From NCBI GenBank assembly GCA_009760855.2, contig WPIO01000010.1, positions 574,501 through 638,500 on the forward strand: a stretch of DNA of 64,000 nt. Reading direction: 5' to 3'. Shown here piece after piece: positions 22,601 through 33,700 of the stretch. A model generated the notes under the pieces. It was not told the origin of the DNA. It was given only the letters and a program-made list of their open reading frames with translations, and did not search any database. The position numbers were made by a program, and so were the translations under genes. Each line of letters opens with the position of its first letter. The stretch's first letter is position 1. The DNA comes from Cristatella mucedo (lineage: Eukaryota; Bryozoa; Phylactolaemata; Cristatellidae).

Positions 22601-25600
22601 TATTTATATGCAAGCGAAGGGTTCATGCCTTCCGTCGCACAATAACAAAGAATTCTCATTTGAAACATTCTTCTTCACTTTTTATTTTTTTACATACACA
22701 GGGAATGTATAAACGGGTAAAATGGTCCAAAAAAGAAAATAGCGATGTAATGTATCTCCGTCAGTAACTCCACAAAGTCATAAGGACCATGTGGGTGTTA
22801 CGCAGGAGAGTTTTGTATAGCGCACTCACAGCCTAAGCGGCTTTCGGTACGCATTCGGTAGCCAACAGACTTCGTCTCACGCAAAAAAGAGAAAGTGGGA
22901 AACATAGCAGAGTTAGGAGAGCAGTTGAGGTAGTGAGTGGCATGGAAGTAGCAGCTCAGGACCGCTGAAAAAGATGTGCCATAGTCGGCAGTTGGAGAGT
23001 AGATGTCGTTGCGTAAGAACTGTGGAAGCGAGTTCCACAGTCTAGGACCTGCAGAGCTAAAGCTTCTGTCGCCAACTGTCTTTAAGCGGAGGAATGGGAC
23101 AGCTAATTTATTGTCCACACAGGACCTGAGGGCGCGAACAGGCTGAAACTGATGCAGCAGTTCAGCTAGGTACGAGTGCATATATGCTATACGATACGAT
23201 ACCATGCGAGCAAAACCTCAAAGAAAACTGACACTTTACGCTTAAAGAAAGGCTTCGGAGTTAGCTGACCTAGCTACTGAGCCTATACAACCAACAGGTA
23301 ACCAATCTGAGTTTTATGAATTTTTTTAATTTTAATTTAACTTACAAATTTTAACTGAAAGAGTAAACTTTGTCAGTCTTATATTACATGGACTGTCTTC
23401 TCATTTCTCAGCACCGGCTAGCAAGTCAGCAGTGACCTCAATTCGAGCTAAATAGGTGCAAAAATTCTTGCAAGCAACATTTTATATGTTCATACTCACA
23501 GAGTATGCACGAGTGTGTTCTAATATTCTGACTTCATCGCTAGTATTTATCTTTCTCTTTCGGTCATGCCAAGTATGGCAAACTAAATTTATTCATTTAT
23601 GGATACAGTGTATACTTGGGTCTAGGATAAAACTGTTGCTAACTAATACTACACTGATATTAATAATACAAAACATTTTTGTTGCTGACAATTAGGGTGA
23701 CATAATTAGCTATGGAATACTTGGGACGTCCAGCAGACCAACGAATGTGTGCATACCGTTGCCATGGTACCTGAATGGTCATCCCCGACATCGCGAGTTC
23801 TGTCACTGATTTCTTCGGTCTCATAAATCTGACTGACTTCTACAACGATGAAAATCCCAGCTGTTAAAAATTGTCAACTTGAATAATTCAGCTAATCAGT
23901 CCTGCACAAGCACGGGTTAGACATACTTTAATGTACTGAGCAAATGCCACAAATTCAAGGTCACCCTATGCTTTACATTATTCACAGAAAACTTTGTGAA
24001 TTTGATGAGGCAGTGCGCCAAGGAGCTTAATGAGGAGACAAAGTTCAAATGTTTCTTGTCATAGCTATTTCTTGTCATATATGTATATATTCTTGTCATA
24101 GTCATAATATAGTTAAAATAGTCAACACGTGAATAAGAATGAATAGTGAATGAGAATTCACGTGTAAGTTTTTCTGCATTTGCTGTCCGCATTGCTGTTT
24201 TTCATACTGCTGAGGGTTTGAAAGTGTCTTTGCATCCAAGAGGCGCATGAAAATTGTGTGTTCCAGTCATTGTGAGACATACTCTTTCTGAGCACACATA
24301 TCGGGCTCAGCTGTTGTGTGCAACACAAATATCACAAGACAGCACATCTTTCCTACTTGCACCTTCTACCCATTAACAGCCTATTCTCTCCTAGGACCAA
24401 TCGCAACTCTCAGATGCCTTCCCTTGAGCTCTGTCTAACATATCTAAAATATTTAATTCTCCGGCCTCCTTTTGCAGTACGACCTGACTGTTTGACGTGG
24501 CAGAGCTTGAGCAAAACATAAGCCTACCAGGATTCACATATGCTCCAGGCAGTTGCCAAGAAGGTAATGCCTGCTGTTGCTGCCATTCTGTAACCGGATC
24601 ATGCATATATTGTTGCTGGTAATGCGTCTGTGGCTGGAAGCCGTCTGCTGAAGGGCAGAGCTCAACGGAGCCTGCCGAGTGGGAGACACATGAGCCACTG
24701 TCAGCAGAGAGCTGTGGCTCCTTCTGCAGATTGCCATTGTCTTCCACGGCAAGGCCAATCGACCAATGTCCGGCTGCTGCTCGACCTTGGCTGCCGTTTC
24801 CATTTACTGTGCCTGCTTCTGCTACAGATCAGAAACAAAAGGATTTCAATCTAATCGAAAAAGATACCGAAAACTAAATGTGCCCATCACTTTAGACATA
24901 CATGCTGACAGGCACCAAGAAAATACAGAGTAACACTGCTCAGGATATGGAAATAACTGAATAACGAATGCAGAATAGCACTTTTAGAGGCATTCAAACG
25001 GCTATAAAGAGCTGTCAGGTTGACGGCAAACAAATCGCTAGGATAGTTTGCATAGGCATGCACCGTGCTCCCACGACCATCTGACTCAGCAATGCTTCCC
25101 ATATTCTCTTTGTTGCATTAGATTAAGTTAGTTGGATATCGTAGGAGCAATGAAAGCAGATTGCACTCAGTGCAGCAAAGACACTTTTCCAGCATAACAT
25201 CTACCTAGTCTTTGTGCTTTGTCGAGTTCCAGGTGGAGACACATTGCATTTCATTATTCACTTAACCTGAATTACAGAGTTAACATTTTACTGGTGAGTA
25301 TCTCAGCACTCGAACTTTCGATATTGTAATCTTTAGCTATCTCTAGCATGAATTAATTTATCTGTCCAAGCCGAAGGGTTTTTTACATCACAGTCCGAAT
25401 CGAGGATTGGAGTACTGCAGAGAGAAATAGTGAAGTAAGTGATAGTGCAACTGTATCTCTTGCGTTGAGTGGTTTCTTTTCAACGTATTGCATGACAGCT
25501 CGTTATGGCAGTATCTTACCTTGCAGGCCCAGCAACTGGGAATGCTGCACAAAACTCCAAGGCTGCTGCACACTGTGGCAATGAGGTGCCTGTCGATGAC

Positions 25601-27672
25601 TCAATTCGGCATGGCCGTCGAGCGGCAGAGGTGGTTGGCACGGATAAGCCGGGAGAAAAATAGATTGATCGTCGACACCGGTGTAATTTTGCATATAAGG
25701 TCGGAGGCCAGTGCCTTTTTGCAGATGCTGAGACTTGGACTGAGGCAGTTTTTCCATATCTTCACCATGTCTGGCCTGCCAAGTCTCAATTCCTGGAAAA
25801 CCAAAGAAGGATTTTTCTATGAGGTATTAAGGTAATGAAGCAAGTAGTGCACACAACACACAGTGCATGGGACTGCTGCAAGCAGCATGCTCACCCGGCG
25901 GTGCTGCTGTTGCTGCTGCTACTACAACTACTGGCTGAGCTATTGACAGTTCTGGAATTGCTAGTTCAGGAGCAGATCGTAGGACAGTTACAACTGGTGT
26001 AACCGTATTAGGTGCTTGGAGCAATGCTGGTGCTGGCATTGATGTAGAAGCTGGCATCGCTGCAGATTCCATGTCAAATGTTGGTGCTGGCACGGATGCA
26101 GATACTGATGTAGGTAAAAAACCTGAGACTTGAGTGTTAAAGCTGTGAGGGACTTCCATCCTGCGTTGATATTCTGCAGCTAATAGGTCAAACCAGGGCA
26201 CCAGATTGTTGCTAGGATGCAGACGGTCAAGGCATCCCGTGTGTAGTTGGATCGTCTCAGCTACCGGCTGGCTCTTAAGTAGCATAGACAACTACAAAAC
26301 ACACTGTTAAAATGACTTCCTAAATATTAAAAGCATTTAAATCGAGAAATAAAACTGCAGGAAAGGTTTCCAACAATATAATAGAGCTGGAAACAATTTG
26401 CCAATTTGTTGTGCGAGTGTAATGCATACACTCATTTAGCTCTTTCCTTGGGCTAATCTAGCACAGCACACCGTCTTCTCTTTCTCACACTCTTCGTCCT
26501 ACCCGTACGACGGTGTCTAAGTATGTCTAGTCTAATTGCATTGTTAGCTCTAGCAGGTTAGATGACAACCCCATTTACTATTCTATTTGAAGAAATCTTT
26601 TCGAATGTACACATATGGTTATGTTCCTAACAAAGTATTTTAACGTCCAACTATTCAGCAGTCGTGAACAGCAGAGCGAGCAGATCGCCTACCTCTAACA
26701 GGCTGTGGAGCATGTCGGTAGAAAAGACCGACGGCTCGACCAGAACTCTGCCGGCTATGGCCTCGCAGTAGCGCAGCGCTTCCGGCAGCTGCCCGCCCTC
26801 CAAATGGGTCCAAGCTTTGGCAAGCTTGTAGCTCTGCAATAGTAAGAAGCATGGAGTGACTTATAAATGCCAATCAGTCATGGACATGTGCACTGGGGTG
26901 GTTAGATGCATGAGTTAAGGACATCGTCAGGTACTGATTGTTTGCTGTAACCAAAAGCACTACCAGGCGTTAACTTTAACGACACCTCCAGTTTGATTGA
27001 AACAGAGCTGAATGTACAGATCCTGGTGAAACAGCTGGCTAATGCTTAAGCTGAAGCATTATAGTTTCTGAAGCTGAAGCATGTTCTGCAGCAGGTAGAT
27101 AGTGAGTGCAAGGCATCCATAGGTACAAGGGGAAGGCTTTGTCGAAGAATGTGTTGCTTCTGTGTTTTCTTATTAGAACCATGTCTGAGAGATATTTGAG
27201 CAGTTGCTCTGAAGCATCCACAAGCTTCTAAGGCTGACAGCCACCAGCCAGTGAATAACGATACCAGAAGAGAAATGAATGCTTGAGTGTCAGCAGTGTC
27301 ATTGAGCAGCAACACTTTGTTAAATAGAACCACAGAAACCCAATTGGATCTGCAGCATCAAAGTAAAACTTATTGAGCAGTCAGAACATCACACTGGACA
27401 GGGGGTGCAGTGCCAGGTGCAAAGGCTCTGAAAAGAGGCTACGACGGTTAACTTCAGTAGCACATCCTTGCCATTGCATTAGGAGTAGATTCATCAAAGT
27501 AACTAGAAGCAGCTGGTTGGAAGTTGTAGGTAGGGTCCACTTCCTGTGCATAAGTAGCCGAGACATGCTGGCTAGCTGCTACAGTAGCCCTAAGGGCATA
27601 GGTTGCAGCTGCCTTGTGGCCATCGGTAGCAGCTACTTCTAGGGTGTTGATAGAAGAATCCTGGTTATTGGT

Positions 27673-27766
<94 letters not shown>

Positions 27767-30700
27767 TTGGGTGCCACCATACCTGTAGGTGTGGTAGCAC
27801 GAAGGCCGGTCTTGACAGACTCCATGCAAATTCTAAAATCTCCGTCCATTCAAGATATTTGTCAAAGAAAAATGTTGTCTCGGGCATTCTACAACATTTA
27901 CAAAGTTTTAAATGTTTTGAAATGTTGCTAGTATGTTATTTATCTCAGGTACCAATAATAGGCTGTAAATACTGGCTAGGGTTATTGGCCATTGGCTGCT
28001 GATTGGAATTGAGATACGATGCTAGCTCGATGCCATCACATACTAATTTGAAATACAACCAACGTTTAAAAGAACTGTCATTCAAGGACAAGGCCATGTC
28101 GAAAAGGCACCAGAGATGGAAGCAGGCTCACCTCGTATGTGCCCCGAGCAAGCTCAGCTTGGCGCTTTTGTTTCCGAAGCCTTCAAACGGCACGCCGGCG
28201 ACCAAATAGCAGAACTGACTAGCTATGACTCGTCCTTGGGCAGTGAGAGCGTCTCCTAGCTGCTCGGCTGCTCGCCGTGAGTCTAACTTGTCACGTGTTG
28301 GGTGCAGCATCATGGCCAGGTGCTGGCGCCAGTCGCTGCAGTCACCATTGACGATGCTCTGCAAGAAACGTTCACCGAGCCCATGCACTCTGGATCCAGT
28401 GTAGCGTTAGAAAATGCCGTTCATGCTGCTGCAAGGCGAGCCGCAGCCCTACTAGCAGCTGCATCATGATAAAGCAGAGAGGTAGATGACATAGCCAGCC
28501 ATCATTTGTCAATTTGTAGCACATACCGTGACCACACTTGGCTGCTTGTGCAGCATCAGCTCATAGAGCGTAGTAATGGGATCTTTCTTGCCCGTGCACG
28601 TTGCAAGAAACCTGCAATATTTGTGCTGGAGTGTTCACACTCACAGAAATTAGGGATATACTGCAATGCAATTAAGCTACGGCAGACATGCAATGGCAGG
28701 CAGGCATACACAGGTAGGTTCACTGACACAGAGCCCCTCACGAACTAACACAAGTGGGCATTCTCTCAGGCACACATCATGCACAGAAGCGCAGGTCAAA
28801 TGGTAGTGTATTGCTGCTCACCGTGAAGTAACATAGGTCTCAGTGTGGCTGTCTATTTTTGCGAGAAAGAATGCATGCCCCCAAAGACCATTTTTGACAG
28901 CAAATGTGACAGCTTCTCTCGTGTGGCCAGCTAGTAGCAGCAGACGAAGGTGGTCGGTGTTGGCATCAAGGTTTTTCTTGTCGGCAGCTGTAGCAAATTG
29001 TTGCTGTTGTTTAGGGGCTGGCTCTCCATCATTGTGTGAGAAACTGCCATCTTCCTCGATTAGAAGTTCTATGATGTCCGAGTTTATATAAGTCTGAAAT
29101 GTAGATAAGAAGTCTAGTGAAATTTTTTTGCAAAGCAGATCGTGCCAAGGAGAGTGCAGTTTCAATGCGGGTACACTCACCCCGTTTTGCCTGACTAGCA
29201 TGGCCAAAAAGTTCCACATGAGAACTGATGCCTCCTTGTCAACACTGTATTTCTCAAGTTTGCACTCACTGATCTGTCGTTTGCAAAAGTCTATAACATC
29301 TCGCTTGCGAGTCTTGTCCCTGAACGAAACATAGTAAACGTTTTCTGCATGCCGTACTCTGAATAGGCACAAGTTGACAAACAGTTCTCAGTCAGAGACT
29401 AGTCAGTGCCATTTTTGTCAGAGCAGTGGCCAATTTGTTGTTAGATTATTCTAATAATTGTGCACATAACTCTTCGAATTCAAAGTATGTTCTGCTGTAG
29501 CTTGTTTATGTTAATGACTTACCTTACAAGGGGAAATTCTAATGCATATGGAATCTCGGGCCTTGTCTGTGCATGCACGCTGGCTGTAGTTGTGAATTGC
29601 TGCAGAGTCGGTGCTAGCTCGTGAATCTGAATCAAGTGAGGATTCTTTGCGCTACTCGGAAGTACTGTAACAAGCTGTCCAGACTTGCTGAAGCTCGAAC
29701 GTGCTTGAGCCGATGCAGACAATCGACTTAAATAAGCAGGATGGGATGCTGAATTGGCACTGTGCTCATTGCAGATCCTTGTAGCTGTGAGACTCTGCTG
29801 CACTGCAACGGCATCAACACTTATAATTAATTGGTACTGACAGCTAGCCTTTAAAAAAAGACCAAATAACAAAGTGCAGCTTCTTACGTTGGTAGCTGCT
29901 GTCACTACCGTCGGTCTTTGCTCTGATGCTGCCTTTGCCGGCAACATCGGCACCGATGATGGCAGCCTCGGTCCCATCGCTTGTGCTTCCTGTCTTACTG
30001 CATCCCTGCATCTTGGCATCTCTGTTGTCTTGGAGAAGTGCTACGTCACTGATTGAGCTGATACCTTCATCTTTTGAGCTTGCTGTATGGTGGCTGGTTG
30101 GGTAAGCTTTATCACCATCTAACGTCTGTGAAACTGCTGTCATGTAGTGTACTGGGAAGTGGTGGTGGACTGCAGTGACCCCATTGGTCGTTGCTCCGGC
30201 AGCTGGCAAAACATTATCCCTTTCAATGATCTGCTCATAGTTGCTCCGATTCTCGTACTCCTCCATGCTACGTTGAACATATTTGCTACAATTATCATCA
30301 GGATGAGTTTGAGTGTTAACGAGTTAAAACATGCACTGAACAGTCCTAGCTTATCTGAACATGATAGAAAAAAAGACGAAACCTACCTGTAAGCAGTACC
30401 AGCAGCGAAAAGCTGATGCGAGTATGCCCAAGCACGGTGTAAATGGCTGTACTTTTGATATTCCGGATCGAGATCAAATAATGCTTGCATGGCTGCAGTA
30501 CTGCTTCTATAACCTACAACATTCAGGCCAATGGCCATGCATATTTATAGAGGCAAGCTGCAGTGAACTGCTTGATATCTCATGATATCAACATGGTATC
30601 TCGACAAATGCATATATCTAAAGTTTGTTATAGAAAATGCTGCATGCCCATCGCACCAACATTACTAAGGCTCGCTACAGATGTACTAGAAATAGGAGTA

Positions 30701-33700
30701 ATATCAGTTGCCTTCCTGACATTTGCCGAGACAGGAAAGGTCTGAAGAGGTGGGGGCACCACAATGAGAGATCTGGTCTCAGTATTTCGTGCAGAGTTGA
30801 GTAAGTTGTCATATATTTTAATAATGTGATGCTCTTGGAGTATCGTGTGATGAGCAGTCAGATTCAAAATATATTTCTATTAATCAACTTGAAAAGGAGC
30901 TGACAGATTTTTCAGCTTCAAAGCAATATATGCTAATGAGTGTTTGGGCAAACAAAATCCAGATTAGCTGCGGAACTACATTGGCTCTGCCTTGATATCG
31001 CTATTTGATGATGAATGATCGGTACATACATAACCGCAATACAAAATCTGTATAGAAATTTAAGAGAAGATAGCTTCTTCGAGGGCAATTTAGGTTATCT
31101 AGAAAGAAACTCGCGAGTGCATGCAATTATGGGACTTAATGGGGTACAATATGGATGACATCGATACCATTGCAATGTACCTGTACCCCAACAATTATGA
31201 ACAGTACCTGCTTCACCAGGCAGATTATTCAGAAGTAATAGTGGCAGCACTGGTGGAGGCAGTGGCCATGCTGGTGCTAGCGAGCTTGGTACTGGTTCTG
31301 GTAGTGTTTTCGTTGTCTGGTCATCGTAAGCCTGGTAGCCACCTGACAAGCCTGCTGCACAGTACTTCTCATCATCAGCAGCAGCAGCAGCAGTCTGATT
31401 CTCAGGAGCATCACCGTGTCTAGTCAGAGGTCCAGTCGGCAGAAAATGATTCGGTGAATTCTCAGGAGATGTAGCTGGAAGAACCGGCCTCTGGATCCCA
31501 TACGAACTATGAATGCTCTGGCTGATAAGTGGAAGGCAGCCTGTTTGAAAATCGTCTAAGACCCCTGGGAGGGGCTCTGGTCTAGTATTAGAGAGGAGCT
31601 GCTCTGGGCTGATACTGGACTCTGCTAGAATCTGCTTGGCCTTTAATTCGTAGCTTCTGCCTAGATGTTGCTTATTTCCTGCTCCTGCACCATGTGACCC
31701 AGACTGCACATTGTTGCAGAGCTGCTGCTGAAAACTTGTTCCCTGAGTTGCAATAGCAGCAGATGAAATAGCAGGAACTCTGTCGTACTGGAGGTCAGCA
31801 GCAGCATGTACTGCATAGCCATGAGAAGATGGGTTCATGGGCTGCGCTGCAGTGCTGCTAGTAGCTGCCTCCAACGCTTTGGGTACAGTAGCTGCCTCCA
31901 GGGCGTTGGAAGCATGTGCCTCAAAGATGTTGGGAGCAGCAGCATCTTGAATCGTAGTAGCAGATACTCTGAGTGCATTAGGAGTAGATTCATCAAAGTA
32001 ACTAGAAGCAGCTGGTTGGAAGTTGTAGGTAGGGTCCACTTCCTGTGCATAAGTAGCCGAGACATGCTGGCTAGCTGCTACAGCAGCCCTAACGGCATAG
32101 GTTGCAGCTGCCTTGTGGCCATCGGTAGCAGCTACTTCTAGGGTGTTGATAGAAGAATCCTGGTTATTGGCATCAGCTGCCTCTTGAATGCTTGTAAAAG
32201 ATGCACGACAGCTACTGGAACCATCAGGCTTAACTGCTGCAATGGAAGCCACATCCGGAACGTTTGCTGCAGCAGTTGCCACGGCATTTGTATCAGCTGC
32301 CTGCCATATGTCAGTAGGAGTAACACTGGCCAGTTTGGTAACAATGACCTCAGGGCTGTGAATAGAAGCTTCATCCCAGACGTTGGTTTCAGCAGCAACA
32401 GCCTGGACATTGATATTAGATACCTCTTGGATGTCGGTAGCTGCTGAAGGCAGAAGTTTCACAACCTCGCCCTCAAGGGCATCGTTAAACGTGGCATCCA
32501 GGGCTCCTGCACTGCCACCAGCAACCTGAGTGTTGATCTCCACGACGTTGGTGGCACCTGCAAGGCAGAATTCAGTGGCATCAGCCTCGAAGGCTGGGAT
32601 ACAAGCTTCCTCCACCGTGCTGGTAGCAGCTGCAGCCTGGGCGTTGGCTGTAGCTGTCTCCTGGATGGTGATAGCTGCTGCATGCTCGGGTGTAGTTGTA
32701 TCAGCCCCGAGGTCATTTGTATACGACCACTTCGGTGCATTGATAACAGTGTCAGCCTGCACACTGGACACAGCTTCTGCAGTCAAATTTGGATGTGTAG
32801 GTTCTCCAGTGCTCATTATTTCAGCTGCCCAAAGGCTGGCTGGCATTTCAGCTGCAAGGGTAGCAGCTACATGCTGGCACTTCATAGCATGCACACCGAT
32901 GGAACTGGTGTAAGGAACATCCACGTTGTTGGTAGCAGCAGCAGTTTGGGCGTTGGCTGCTGCTGGTACATTGATGTTGGTAGCAGCTGACTGGCAGAGT
33001 TCAGTAGCATCTGCCTCAACAGTGCCAGTCGAAGTAGAATCTGTGGCGTTAGTAGTAGCAGCAATAGCCAGAGCTCTGACTGAAGCTTCCTCCCACATGC
33101 AAGTAACAGGTGCATGCAGAGGTTCGCTTGCATCAGTGCTGCTGCCATTTGTAGAAGCACACTCCAATGCATTGGTAGCAGAGTCAGCCTTTGCCCTGGA
33201 AATAGCATTTACCAGCAATATGGGACGAGCAGATTTACCAATGCCCATCGTTTCAGGAAGGAATGTGCTAGTACAGGCTCCATCCAGTGTACCGAGATAG
33301 TTGGCATTCACACTGTCATTTGTATTGGTTGCAGCAGCATCCCGAGTGTTTGCTGAAGCTGCACCGGGTGCACTTCCAGCAGCCCATTTCGAGCCACTTC
33401 TCCTCGCTCCCACCAAATGATGAGAAGAACCTGTTTCGTGTAAGTCGCTGGGAGCTGCCTCCGAGAAGTCAGCAGCTGCTTCATTCGGATTCCTAGCAGC
33501 AGTCACCTGCAGGTTTGTAGAAGCTGCTTTATAAATATCCGTAGCAACTTCCTCCTGGAGTTTGGCTGTGGCAGCCACGATGTTGTCGGCAGAAGCTGCC
33601 TCATTGATGTCGATAAATGTTTCATGCCTGACTGGTGGCATATCTGGTTTCGAGTACATGGGAGCAGCTGTGCCCTGTCCTTGGTGCTCCAGGGTTTGCC

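Larger units (their letters stand above)
17213..26877 (-). repeat. Segmental duplication, block B (functional SEC16 copy)
   Basis: The partner of block A. Its exons 10-14 are open, in phase with one another and with the rest of SEC16, and keep their splice sites. This side is therefore the working gene. It is longer than block A because of the LINE-A and LINE-B insertions in intron 13. Confidence 0.85.

Noticed and set aside
27454-27931. Long alanine, glutamine and serine homopolymer frames on both strands.
   Set aside because: They come from the (CAG)30 run in an intron; the flanking frames do not belong to one exon.
31806-33496. Several plus-strand frames of 70-127 codons rich in Cys, Ser and Val.
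   Set aside because: They are shadows of the alanine-rich minus-strand SEC16 exon; the repeats keep other frames open.
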